In this document: positions 20,587-32,798 of the stretch, in pieces
Numbering within the stretch: the first letter of the stretch is position 1
Layout of the letters: each line of letters begins with the position of its first letter
Origin: Zygnema cylindricum
Lineage: Eukaryota > Streptophyta > Zygnematophyceae > Zygnematales > Zygnemataceae
Direction: 5' to 3'
Assembly (NCBI GenBank): GCA_037447655.1
Contig: JBBHKE010002089.1
Location: forward strand, 1 to 64,000
Length of the DNA: 64,000 bases
The notes under the pieces: generated by a model
The model's input: only the letters and a program-made list of their open reading frames with translations
Database searches by the model: none
What the model was told of the DNA's origin: nothing
Made by a program: the position numbers and the translations under genes

Positions 20587-21834
20587 GAAGGCAGAAATGT
20601 GCTTACGGTGGATTGAAAGGTGAAGCAAGCTGGATTATAGATTCAGGTGCCTCCATGCACATGTGTAAGGATAAGCACCTGTTCCCCAAGATAAGAAAGA
20701 TTCCCACCGTAGAGATAGAGTACGGGGATGGGAGGATAGTCACTACTACTCTTGTAGGATCGATAGATATGAAAGTGTTAGTAGAAGGAAAGACATCTAT
20801 AGTAACATTCTCCGATGTATTGTTTATTCCGGAGCTGAACAAAAACCTCATCTATACATCTGTATTAGATGATAAGGGTTTTTTTACTAGCACTAGGGAA
20901 GGAGTCTTTACTGAGAGTTTTGAGGAGGAGGTCTATTTCAATGCTGAGAAAGGTAGCCAAGGGATGTTTAAGCTGATTTGAAGTAATGAAACAAAGAAGC
21001 TTTATTATGTTGGTGTTCATGATATTATGATGTGGCATAAGAGGTTTGGGCATGTGAATCTAGATAAGTTAAGAGAGATGAAAAAGATGGGAGTGGTGGA
21101 AGGAATTCAATTCGGTGAGAGTGATAATATAAGTGATTATAGTGGATGTGCTCAAGGTAAATCAAACAAATTACCCTTTCCCAAAACAACCACCTATAAG
21201 GGAGAAAAAATTCTAGATTTGGTACACAAATATATTTGGGGACTAGCTAAAGTGCCCTTATCGGGGGGGAAGAGATTTATGATGACTATCACTGATGATT
21301 GGTCTCGGTATTCCAGGGTGTAATTTTTGTTAAACAAATAAAAAACTCAGGATTGTTTAAGACAATATAAAGCGTGGAGCAAAAAACTCCATGAAACTCG
21401 AATCAAGAGAGTAAGGTGTGACAATGGTGGAGAGTATAATTCTAACCAATTTGAGGATTTTCTGAGGGAAGATGGAGTCCAACACCAAAAGACAGTTCTA
21501 GAAAACGCGGATCAGAATGGGGTAGCTGAAAGGTTAAATAGGACACTAAGTGATAGTGCTAGAAGTATGTTGTGAGATAAGAAGATAGGAAAAAGGTTTT
21601 GGGTAGAAGCAATGAACTGTGCTAATTACTTCAAAAATAGAGTTCTTGCTTCAGCTGTAAAAGATCAAACACCTTATGAGAGATGGACCGACCGAAAACC
21701 AGACATATCTCACTTGAAGGTTTTTGGTCGTCAAGTGTTTAGTCTAGATGCAGATCAGTCTATCTTGAAGCTAAATCCTAAAAGAAAACCGGGATACTTA
21801 TTAGGATATGGTAAGGATGTTAAAGGGTAAAAGG
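20587..21834 (+). pseudogene. B protease and integrase segment (broken)
   Basis: It continues element B after C. It reads QKCAYGGLKGEASWIIDSG, the aspartic protease active site (DSGAS) with the downstream MHMCKDKHLF. Next come the integrase zinc region (WHKRFGHVN, CAQGKSN), the core start LDLVHKYIWG (the usual catalytic Asp of HTD is changed to K-Y) and RCDNGGEYNSNQF. Stops occur at about 20979, 21320, 21573 and 21828. The segment ends at LLGYGKDVKG, where element D is inserted. Confidence 0.85.
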
Positions 21835-22876
21835 TGTAGAAACTAATGGATTTATTAGTATTTTCTAAGTCAAAATAGAAATATAGAAAGAAGCCGAGGC
21901 AGTCTACCTCTAACTTCTCTCTCCAACTCTCAAACTTGTCGCAGTCACTGAGAAATTGGAGAGGAAGCTAGAGCCATGGCTACCTTGGCTATCCTGAGGT
22001 TTACGGGAATTTTATGTTGGGGTTTATTTATTTATTTAAAAGGTATTTGCCGGCGGCAGGATTTGATCCCTGTACCTACCGGCCGGCTGACAGGAAGTAG
22101 CCGGTAGCCTTAGCCATTAAGTCTAAGATTAGTGTTAGATACTATATAGTTCGATAATTATTTAAATATGTATACGTTTGATAATTCATTTAACTGTTAC
22201 GGATTACGGGATACATAGATTCGGTACGGATGACGGTACGGATTACGAATCAATACCGCGCATTTGTTTCGGAAGTGAAATAAATACCGCGCATGTATTT
22301 ATTACGGCTACGATTAAATCTGAATCTAATCGGACGGCCGAGATAAGCGCCGAGATCGCGGAGGAAGATTTCGGCGGTTTGTGGACATCGCCACATCGGA
22401 TGACGCGTGGCAAAATTCCGTTGGATTGTAGAATCTCTGGAGATCATGGCACCGAATCCGGATTTGACATGTGTCGACATTTAGGCCATGTCGTACAATG
22501 TCCGTACCGAAAGTACACCGGCGGCTGTACTTTTGCGTACGAAACTCAATTTTGATTGGTTCCGTACATCAGTAGATAGAGTCTGTGAGAGAGATAGGAC
22601 TTAGAAAAATTAGAAGATAGGACCCTCTCTCCCAGAGAGCTTCTGTACAAAAGGTCAACTTTGACCCTCCATAACGTACTGCTCAGGGGAGCAAATTCAG
22701 AGATTCTTTTTGCTACCGACTCAGGGGAGTCTTGCCTTCACAAGGGTGCAGGTGGTCAGGGTTTTTGTCTGCCATGGTGGCAGTTATTTTTGCTGGAACA
22801 CAAAGGGGTCAGGATGATCCTAGAGGCTTCTTGGAAGCTGTCTACTCTAAGGACTTATGGAGGTCTCAGAGTTTCA
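21835..22876 (+). repeat. D 5' LTR
   Basis: TGTAGAAACTAATGG...GTCTCAGAGTTTCA. tRNA-like fold 22049-22087 with changed but still paired stems, palindrome 22262-22285 with imperfect arms, and a GCGTGGC motif where the others have CACGTGGC. The LTR contains the first seven gag codons. Confidence 0.95.
22049..22087 (-). other. tRNA-like fold in D LTR (compensatory variant)
   Basis: Plus-strand outer strands GCCGGCG and GGCCGGC replace GACGGAC and GTCCGTC of element C. Positions 2 and 6 of the stem change from A-T to C-G on both sides, so pairing is kept; the innermost pair is lost. The total length stays 39 nt. Same fold in the 3' LTR (about 27445-27483). Confidence 0.55.
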
Positions 22877-25800
22877 AGTTATGGGCCCACCCTCTAGGGT
22901 ACCAATCTTTAATGGAACTGGCTTCATATACTGGGAAAGTATGATGATAGGAGCTCTATGCGAAAAAAGGTTTTGGGGGATAGTGAGTGGACGGTTGGGG
23001 CGTCCATCAAGTCTTGGAATTCCTCCAGGGTTTGGAGGAACCAGATTCACCAGGAAAGAGGACCCACCTTCAACGGAGGAAACAAAGGAAGGAGAGGTGG
23101 TAGACAAAGGAAAGGAGAAGGAGACGACCACACCAATAGCAACTGGTTCCACATTCATGTCACCTATTCCGAGGAATGAGGAGAATGATACTGAAACCTG
23201 GGACTTCAACAATATGGCGGCAAAGCACTTCATCCTACGCCATCTCACTCAAGGACTTGCATGTCCTCATTTGCAGGTAGAAAGAGCATCCGATCTTTGG
23301 ATGGCTCTCATAGAGATGTACCGAAGTGGTACGATTCAGCAACAACAGTTGGCTGATCAGAAAGTTAAGGAGTATGTATACAAAGGGGGAAATATGTTGG
23401 ATTTTTGCAATGAGCTTGCTACACTCTTCATGGAGCTACAGAGTGCGGTAAAAGATTTTAGTGAAAAAGAAAAGGTTAACTGTTTACTGATGAAAATACT
23501 TGATGAGTTCGTGAACATAGTTTACCGTGTGCAGGACTTGCCTGACTCAAGGTGGATATGGAACTCAGTGGTAGGGATGATTCTCGTTCAAGAGAATACA
23601 ATTGAGATCCGAAGGGGAGGAAAGAGTGGCCAAGCCTTGGCAACAGCGACTGATTGGAGGAACAGGGATTCCCGAAAACCGGTCGGAAACTATGGGGGTA
23701 GGGAGCAGAAAAAACAGGCAGATGAGTTCGAACCAAGGGCTCCCAAAGGTCTATGTCATTTTTGTAAGAAACCGGGGCACTATATGGCAGAGTGCACTAA
23801 GCTAACCGAGCTTCGGTTAAAGGAGGGGCAGACCGGTGGTACCCCGAGAGGAAAGAAAAAGGCCCTTGTCACACAGGTACTTGAGGCTCAATCCGAGGAC
23901 GAGGACGATGAGCTCCTTTTGGATGAGGAGATGGAGGCGAAAAAAGAGGTCGAAATTCCACGGAGGCAGAAATGTGCTTACGGTGGATTGAAAGGTGAAG
24001 CCGGCTGGATTGTAGATTCAGGTGCCTCCATGCACATGTGTAAGGATAGACACCTGTTCACTAAGATAAGAAAGATTCCCACCGTAGAGATAGAGTACGG
24101 GGATGGGAGGATAGTCACCACTACTCTTGTAGGATCGGTAGATCTAAAAGTGTTAGTAGAAGGAAAGACATCCATATTAACATTCTCCGATGTATTGTTT
24201 ATTCCGGAGCTGAACAAAAATCTTATCTCTACATCAGTATTAGATGATAAGGGTTTTTTTACTAGCACTAGGGAAGGAGTCTTTACTACTAGTTTTGAGG
24301 ATGATGTCTATTTCATTGCTGAGAAAGGTAGCCATGGGATGTTTAGGCTGATCTTAAGTAATGAAAAGAAGAAACTTTACTATGCTGGTGTTCATGATAT
24401 TATGATGTGGCATAAGAGGCTTGGGCATGTGAATCTAGATAAGTTAAGAGAGATGAAAAAAATGGGAGTGGTGGAAGGGATTCAGTTCAGTGAGGGTGAT
24501 GATATAAGTGATTGTAGTGGATGTGCTCAAGGTAAAGCACACAGATTACCCTTTCCTAAAACAGCCACCTATAAGGGAGAAAAACTTCTAGATCTAGTAC
24601 ACACAGATATTTGGGGACCGGCTAGAGTGCCCTCACCGGGGGGGGAAGAGATTTATGATGACTATAACTGATGATTGGTCTCGGTATTCCCGGGTATATT
24701 TTTTGAAAAACAAGTCCGAAGCTGAGGATTGTTTTAGACAATATAAAGCATGGAGGGAAAAACTCCATGAAACTCCAATCAAGAGAGTAAGGAGTGACAA
24801 TGGTGGAAAGTATACTTCTAACCAGTTTGAGGATTTTCTTAGGGAAGATGGGGTTCAACACTAAAAGACAGTTCCAGAAAATCCGGAACAGAATGGGGTA
24901 GCTGAAAGGTTAAATAGAACACTAAGTGATAGTGCTAGAAGTATGTTGTCAGATAAAAAGATAGGAAAAAGGTTTTGGGCAGAAGCAATGAACTGTGCTA
25001 ATTACCTCAAGAATAGAGTTCTTACTTCAGCTATAAAAGACCAAACACCTTATGAGAGATGGACAGGCCGAAAACCAGACATATCTCACTTGAGGGTTTT
25101 CGGCAGTCAAGTATTCAGTCTAGATACTGATCGGTCCAATTGGAAGCTAGATCCTAAAGGAAAACCGGGATACTTATTAGGATATGATGAAGATGTAAAA
25201 GGATATAGAGTTTATGATTTAAAAAGGGAAGATATAATCTTAGTAAAGCATCTAGTAGTTATGGATGAAGGAAAATCTGTGGATCCCTTCAAATATACAA
25301 AGTCAGTAAAAATCAGATTTGAGTCAGAAAATTCCGATGACTTTGAGCTTCCTAACTATCCAGGTTTTAGAGAAGATGACATTCTTGCAGGAACAAATCA
25401 GACCGAAAAGGACTCGGCTGTGGAAACTCCAGTGACAACTCTACTCGAAGCGGAAGACGTGGTGGAAATTGATTCGGAATCAAGGGATAGGGGAGAAGCC
25501 GAGTTTGTTCGAAAGAATCCACGAGAACCATCTATTCCGGCATCAGATTTTGAGGGGGGGAGGAGAAGTAGCAAAAGACTGCAAGAAAAACAGGTTAATA
25601 ACAAGGTAACTAAACTATCTCATCAAGATGAACCTCAATCTTATAGAGAGGCGATGACTTGTCCAGAAAGAAACCGGTGGAAGACAGCCATCAATGAGGA
25701 GATGGCTTCAATCATGGCAGCTGATACTTGGGAGCTGGTGGACTGTCCACCTAACCGAAAACCAATTGGTTGTAAGTGGGTCTTCAAATTAAAACTGAAC

Positions 25801-27217
25801 CCAGATAACACAATCGAACGCTACAAGGCCAGATTAGTGGCAAAGGGATTTACACAAAAGGAAGGAATTGACTACGAGGAAACCTTTGCCCCGGTGGTCA
25901 GATTTCCCTCCGTCCGCATACTTCTCAGTTTAGCAGCGGCGGAAGACATGGAAGTGCATCAGATGGACATCAAGACAGCCTTTTTGCATGGAGAATTGGA
26001 AGAGGAGATCTTCATGCGACAACCAGAAGGTTTTGTGGAGGAAGGAGAGGAGAGTAAGGTATGCCGGCTGATTAAATCTCTTTATGGTTTGAAACAGGCA
26101 CCTCGACAATGGAATAAGAAGCTTGATGAGTTTCTTACCGGTCTGGGATATATTCGGATCAGCTCAGATCACTCAATCTATGTTTTTGAAGATGAGGAAG
26201 GTTTGATATTTATTGCAATTTATGTTGATGATTTGCTTGTATTAAGTAAATCAATGGAAAAAATTAACAAACTGAAAACCGATCTTAAGGGGAGATTTGA
26301 AATGAAGGATATGGGAGAAGCAAGATATATTTTGGGAATTCAAGTAGAGAGAGACCGAAAAAGGACAATTATAAGATTGACTCAAAAAAGAAGCAATAGG
26401 GAACATGCTTGAAAAATTTCAAATGGATAAAGCTAATAGTTGTACAACTCTAATGGAGTTAAAGAAGGGAAGTGAGGGGAGTGAGGAAGAAGGAGTCATA
26501 GTCTTGGACGAGGATTTATCTCCTGATGAACAGAAGTTCATGCAGACTATTCCTTACAGGCAAGTAGTGGGAAGTCTAATCTATTTTATGAATTGTACCC
26601 GGCCAGATTTAGCTGCAGCTGTAGGAGTGCTAAGTAGAAGTCTAAATGCTCCCACTAAGAAGGACTGGGAGGCAGCTAAGAGAGTCCTTAGATATTTGGT
26701 AGGAACTAGAGATCTATGGTTGCATTTGGGTGGGGAGAATACTGACATCACTACTTGGAGTGATGCCAGTTATGGTGATGCTCCGATGAGGAGATGTACT
26801 TCTGGATATGTATTATATATGGGTGATGGGGCTTGCTGTTAGAGTAGCAAACAGCAAAAAGTTATTGCTCAGTCCACCATGGAGGCTGAGTATATGGCCT
26901 CTTGCTCTGCTGTAAAAGAATTGATGTGGGTCAAGTCTTTGCTTGGTGAGCTTGGTCACCGTAAGAGTGGTGTGCAGAAAATATTTTGTGATAATCAGGC
27001 AGCAATCGCTATTTCTGCCAATCCTAAACACCATTTTAAAGCCAAACACATGGACATCAGAATCAGCTTTGTTAGAGAGAAAGTAGAAAACAAAATAATC
27101 AGTTTAGAGTACAGACCAGATAGTGAGATGGTAGCAGATATGATGACCAAACCTGTGCCTTCCCCTAAGCTAATTTTTTGCAGGGAGAAGTGTGGTCTGA
27201 AATTAAAGATTGACTAG
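22857..27217 (+). pseudogene. D gag-pol polyprotein (four breaks)
   Basis: Copia polyprotein, starting at the LTR-borne ATG (22857). Residues about 10-260: UBN2-type capsid. Residue 300: zinc knuckle CHFCKKPGHYMAEC. Residue about 387: protease DSGAS. Residue about 519: integrase HHCC (WHKRLGHVN...CSGCAQGK), then HTDIWGP, RSDNGGKYTS, NGVAERLNR. RT: VHQMDIKTAFLHGEL and YVDDLLVLS (26221). RNase H: TTWSDASYGD, STMEAEYMA, KHMDIRISFVRE. Breaks: a G-run of 8 at 24638-24645 against 7 in element B; TAA at 24862 where B has CAA; an extra A at 26384-26389; TAG at 26840 in place of a Trp codon. It ends KLKID with a stop just before the purine tract. All catalytic motifs seen are intact. Confidence 0.93.
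22877..22891 (+). promoter_or_regulatory. D primer-binding site (half-tRNA-iMet type)
   Basis: AGTTATGGGCCCACC, one mismatch (first base) to the site of C. It lies inside the gag frame. Confidence 0.7.
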
Positions 27218-27230
27218 AAAATAAAGGGAG

Positions 27231-28272
27231 TGTAGAAACTAATGGATTTATTAGTATTTTCTAGGTCTAAATAGAAATATAGAAAGAAGCTGAGGCAGTC
27301 TACCTCTAACTTCTCTCTCCAACTCTCAAACTTGTCGCTGTCAGTGAGAATTTGGAGAGGAAGCTAGAGCCATGGCTACCTTGGCTATCCTGAGGTTTAC
27401 GGGAATTTTATGTTGGGGTTTATTTATTTATTTAAAAGGTATTTGCCGGCGGCAGGATTTGATCCCTGTACCTACCGGCCGGCTGACAGGAAGTAGCCGG
27501 TAGCCTTAGCCATTAAGTCTAAGATTAGTGTTAGATACTATATAGTTCGATAATTATTTAAATATGTATACGTTTGATAATTCATTTAACTGTTACGGAT
27601 TACGAGATACATAGATTCGGTACGGATGACGGTACGGATTACGAATCAATACCGCGCATTTGTTTCGGAAGTGAAATAAATACCGCGCATGTATTTATTA
27701 CGGCTACGATTAAATCTGAATCTAATCGGACGGCCGAGATAAGCGCCGAGATCGCGGAGGAAGATTTCGGCGGTTTGTGGACATCGCCACATCGGATGAC
27801 GCGTGGCAAAATTCCGTTGGATTGTAGAATCTCCGGAGATCATAGCACCGAATCCGGATTTGACATGTGTCGACATTTAGGCCATGTCGTACAATGTCCG
27901 TACCGAAAGTACACCGGCGGCTGTACTTTTGCGTACGAAACTCAATTTTGATTGGTTCCGTACATCAGTAGATAGAGTCTGTGAGAGAGATAGGACTTAG
28001 AAAAATTAGAAGATAGGACCCTCTCTCCCAGAGAGCTTCTGTACAAAAGGTCAACTTTGACCCTCCATAACGTACTGCTCAGGGGAGCAAATTCAGAGAT
28101 TCTTTTTGCTACCGACTCAGGGGAGTCTTGCCTTCACAGGGGTGCAGGTGGTCAGGGTTTTTGTCTGCCATGGTGGCAGTTATTTTTGCTGGAACACAAA
28201 GGGGCCAGGATTATCCTAAAGGCTTCTTGGAAGCTGTCTACTCTGAGGACTTATGGAGGTCTCAGAGTTTCA
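27231..28272 (+). repeat. D 3' LTR
   Basis: Same length as the 5' LTR. Palindrome at 27658-27681. Its terminal ATG and six following codons run in frame into B pol, producing a chimeric ORF at 28253-28651. Confidence 0.95.
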
Positions 28273-30293
28273 AAAGGTTTATGATCTAACAAGGGAAGAT
28301 ATAATCTTAATAAAGCATCTAGTGGTTATGGATGAAGGAAAGTCTGTGGATCCCTTCAAGTATACAAAGTCAGTAAAAATTAGATTTGAGTCAAAATATT
28401 CCAATGACTTTGAGCTTCCTAACTATCTAGGTTTTAGGGAAGATGACATTCTTGCAGGTACAAATCAGACCGAAAAGGACTCGACTGTGGAAACTCCAAT
28501 GGCAACTCTACCTGAAGCGGAAGACATGGTGGAAATTGATTTCAAATCAAAGGATAAGGGAGAATCCGAGATTGTTCGAAAGAACCCACGAGAACGATCT
28601 ATTCCGGCCACAGATTTTGAGGGGGAAAAGAGAAGTAGCAAAAAAATGTAAGAAAAACATGTTAATAACAAGCTAACAAAACTATCTCATCAAGATGAAC
28701 CTTAGACTTATGGAGAAGTGATGACTTGTCCAAAAAGGAACCGGTGGAAGACAGCCATTTATGACGAGATGGCCTCAATTATGGCAGCCGATACTTAGGA
28801 GTTGGTGGATTGTCCACCTAATCGAAAACACATCGGTTGTAAGTGGGTTTTCAAATTAAAACTGAACCCAGATAACACAATTGAGCTCTACAAGGCCTGA
28901 TTAGTGGCAAAAGGATTTACACAAAATGAAGGAATCGACTACGAAGAAACCTTTGCCCCGGTTGGCAGATTTCCCTCTGTCTGCATACTTCTCAGTCAAG
29001 GAACAGCGGATGACATGGAGGTGTACCAGATGGACAAAAAGACAACCTTTTTGCATGGAGAATTGGAAGTGGTAATCTTCATGCGACAACTCGTAGGATT
29101 TGTGGAGGAAGGAGAGGAGAGTAAGGTATATCGGCTGATTAAATCTCTTTATGGTTTGAAACAGGCGCCTCGACAGTGGAATAAGAAGCTTGATGATTTT
29201 CTTACCGGTGTAGGATATATGTGGATCAGCTCATATCACTCAATCTATGTTTTTGAATATGAGGAGTGTGTTATATTTATTGCAATTTATGTTGATGATT
29301 TGCTAGTCTTAAGTGAATTAATGTACAAAATTAATAAACTGAAAACCGATCTTAAGGGGAGATTTGACATGAAGGATATGAGGCAAGAAAAATATATTTT
29401 GGGAATTCAAGTAGAAAGAGACCGAAAAAGAAAGATTATAAGATTGACTCAAAAGGAAGCAATAGGGAATATTCTTGAAAAACTTCAGATGGATAAGGCT
29501 AATAGTTGTACAACTCCAATGGAGTTAAAGAAAGGTAGTGAGGGAAGTGAGGAAAAAGTCATAGTCTTAGACGAGGAATAATCTCTTGAAGAACAGAATT
29601 CATGTAGACGATTCATTACACGCAAGGAGTGGGAAATCTAATCTGTTTTATGAATTGTACCCGGCCGGATTTAGTTGCAGTTGTAGGACTGCTGAGTAAA
29701 AGTCTAAATGCTCCCACAAAGAGGGATTGGGAGGCAGCTAAGAGAGTCCTTAGATATTTGATAGGAACTAGGGATCTATGGTTGGATTTGGGTGGGGAGA
29801 ATACTGACATCACTACTTGGATTGATGTCAGTTGTAGTGATTCTCCGATGAGGAGATGTACTTCTGGATATGTATTATATGTGGGTGATAGGGCTTCCTG
29901 TTGGAGTAGCAAATAACAAAAGTTTATTGCTCTGTCCACCATGGAGGCTGAGTATGTGGCCTCTTCCTTTGTTGTTAAAGAATATATGTGGGTCAAGTCT
30001 TTGCTTGGTGAGTTTGGTCACCTTTAAAATGTTGTTCAATTTTTTTTTTTGTGATAATCAGGCAATAATCGCTATTTCTGCCAATCCTAAACATCAGTTT
30101 AAAGACAAATACATGGACATTAGACTCAGTTTTGTTAGAGAGAAAGTAGAAAACAAAATAATTAGTTTATAGTATAGACCAGATAGCGAGACGATAGCAG
30201 ATATGATAATCAAACCTGTTCCTTCCCCTAAACTAATTTTCTTCAAGGAGAAGTGTGGTCTAAAATTAAAGATTAACTAGAAAACAAGGGGAG
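28273..30293 (+). pseudogene. B RT and RNase H segment (broken)
   Basis: It resumes B at KVYDLTREDIIL. RT motifs: TFFLHGEL (Ala of the usual TAFLHG lost), SLYGLKQAPRQWN, YVDDLLVLS. RNase H: MNCTRPDL, CTSGYVLYVGD, TMEAEYVASS and MDIRLSFVREKVENK. Many breaks, including stops near 28649, 28706, 28798, 28899, 29579, 29915, 30027 and 30169. The last codons (KLKIN) precede the purine tract AAAACAAGGGGAG and the 3' LTR. Confidence 0.88.
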
Positions 30294-31353
30294 TGTAGAA
30301 ATTGATGGTTTTTGTTAGTATTTTTTAGGTCTAAATTGAAATATAGAAAGAAGACGAGGCAGTCTATCTCTAACTTCTCTCTCCAACTTCCACACTTGTC
30401 GCAGTCACTGAGAAGTTGGAGTGGAAGCAAGAGCCATGGCTACTCAGGCTATCCAAAGGTTTACGGGAAATATATTAGTTTATTTACCAATAGGTAGTTT
30501 ATTTACTAAAAGGATAGATGTCGGAACCAGGATTTGATCCTGGTACCTGCCGAACGTTAAAGAGCCCGTAGCCGGTAGATTTATCCGTTAGGACTAGTGA
30601 TACATGTAGTAGGGTTTGTGATTTGTTTAAATATTACCACGTAGGATAATTCATTTAACTGCAACTGTTTACGAGATACATAGATCGAGTTATTTAAAAG
30701 TACGGATTACGATATGTACAAGAAACGAGTACTGCGCATTTGTTTCTTTAACGAAACAAACATCGCGCAACTATTTATGACGGCTACGATTGAAAATTGT
30801 ATTCAATGGGACAGCCGGGAAGAAAGCGGAGATCGAGGAAGAGAATCTCCGCGGTTTGTGGTCATCGCCAGATCGGATGACACGTGGAAAAATTACGCTG
30901 GATCGCGGCATCTTCAGGGATTACGGGACCGCATCCAGATATGACATGTTTCGACTTTAGGCCATGTCGTACAGTATCCGTACAGAAAGTACACCGACAA
31001 CTGTACTTTTGTATACGAAAGTGTAATATGATTGGTTTCGTACATCGGTAGATACAGTTTGTGAGAAAGATAGGACTTCGAAAAAATTGGTAGATAGGAC
31101 CCTCTCTCCCAGAGAGCTTCTGTACCAAAGGTCAACTTTGACCCTCCATAACTTACTTCTCAGTGGAGCAAATTCAGAGATTTTTTTTGCTATTGACTCA
31201 AGGGAGTCTTGCGTTCGAAAGAGTGAAAATGATCCGTGTTTTTGATTGCCAGGGTGGCAATTGTTTTTGTTGAAACACACAGGGGTCAGAGCTATCCTAG
31301 AGGCTTCTTGGAAGCTGTCCATTCTGAGGACTTATGAAGGTCTCAGAGTTTCA
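30294..31353 (+). repeat. B 3' LTR
   Basis: TGTAGAAATTGATGG...GTCTCAGAGTTTCA. Palindrome at 30738-30760; a T-arm-like hairpin with perfect 5-bp arms (CCAGG/CCTGG, loop ATTTGAT) within 30510-30550. Confidence 0.9.
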
Positions 31354-32798
31354 TCGTGTGGCGTGTGCGTGGAGCTTTTTTCATTCGTTATTATGATTGA
31401 TACTCTAACTAAAATCACCCCTCGAGGTGATTTTCGTGAAAAAAAAATTGATGAGTTGGAATTACATGTTTGGGGGTCGAAAAGAGGAAAACGATAAAAT
31501 GAGTACATAAGACGACAAGCATGGAGTGCATTCAAAATATAAAGATGATGTTAATTATACTCCATTAATTGCAATTTCTTTGTACGTTTAAAGATTTTCT
31601 CACTGGGGACTGAATTTTGGGGGAAAACGCAAAAAAAAACCTGATACTTTAAAAAGAGGTGTTTCCTTTTCATGGTGTTCATTCCTAGTACTTAGGGAAC
31701 CGTCAAATTAGTTCTTTCTCACGTTTTTCCCGATAACTACTCCGTGTATCGATATTAGTGTTAATGTTTTCTTTGCCACCTAAATTATCTTTTTTAAATG
31801 CACACATGTTCAATTTTAGGTGGGAAGCCACCAATCTGAAGGTGAGAACTTTTATCTTTCGATCGCAACCATCGGATTTTTAATTTGGTACTATGTAGAG
31901 AGAAAAAATGTTTGAAGTTGGAAAAAAACCATTAACAATAACAACGATACATGGTGTATTTTCACACCTATTTTAATTCAATTTTGAAAACCTTTTTGTT
32001 TTACGTCAATCTCACAACCTGTTTGCAAAGCTTGTCATACCTCGGAGTTACTGTAATGCATATTACATTCTTAGACCTGCGACATCTGACTTGAACACAT
32101 CTACTATTTACTGATGATGCGGTTCTACTAATGTCCCTAACTCTGAAAATCTTCTACCAACAATGATACTCAGCTCACTAAAGCTTACCAACATTGCGAT
32201 GGGAAAAAAATTGTTGACGCATAATTGAATAGACATACAACATGGATAGTCATCCTTACCCTTGACATCTACAACATGACGAAATGTGTGACATTTCTAT
32301 CCATACTGAAGTCGCAAATTTAATTTTTACTTGAATACCGGAAAAGTAAAATCAATCACAAGAATTCAAATAACTCCATGTGTTATCAAATAAATCAATA
32401 CCTTAAGTGTACAATTCTCAACTTGACACACCTGTCAAATTTATCTTACATGACACGGTGCAAAAAATACTAGATCAAAACAAATATCTAAACTATATAA
32501 AGGTCTTTGTTGATTATTGTAGGGGAAAAAAAACATGAATAAACCTCTTTCAAGGATCATCCAACCGCAAGGAGATTACACAAGTCATCGTGTTCCTCTA
32601 ATGTTATAAAAAAGTAAAATCATCATGGTGTTGCAATGACTATCAACTATTCATGGTATTTTGTTTTAAAGGTCAACCACAAATTTAAAGAAATATATAG
32701 ATCTTGAAACTTAAATTGAGCAGGAATGGCAAATGAAACTTTCATGGATTGGAGGAACTAGAATAATACATGCATATGACCGTTCTTAGGATAGCCCT
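31354..32798. other. host flank right of B, no gene
   Basis: AT-rich, no ORF I can support. One short inverted repeat AAAATCACC-CCTCGA-GGTGATTTT at about 31411-31434. The region lies downstream (minus strand) of the subtilase pseudogene. Confidence 0.5.

Larger units (their letters stand above)
21835..28272 (+). mobile_element. Element D: full-length copia retrotransposon nested in B
   Basis: LTRs 21835-22876 and 27231-28272, both exactly 1042 bp, about 14 differences by eye. Perfect duplication AAAGG (21830-21834 and 28273-28277). The interior has the copia order gag, zinc knuckle, protease, integrase, RT, RNase H. A purine tract AAATAAAGGGAG precedes the 3' LTR. It is the most complete element in the window, disabled by two one-base insertions in homopolymers and two nonsense changes. 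Confidence 0.95.
13993..31353 (+). mobile_element. Element B: old copia element hosting C and D
   Basis: LTRs at 13993-15063 and 30294-31353. Near-perfect target duplication: TCGTA (13988-13992) against TCGTG (31354-31358). The internal region is split into 15064-16016, 20587-21834 and 28273-30293 by elements C and D. Rejoining the pieces gives a copia order gag-PR-INT-RT-RNase H, all decayed by stops and frameshifts. The two LTRs differ visibly more than those of C and D, so B is the oldest of the three. Confidence 0.9.

Noticed and set aside
23476-25604. Minus ORFs in D (for example 23476-23736, 25398-25604)
   Set aside because: Shadow frames of the gag-pol gene, present in B, G and H only where the sense gene is conserved.
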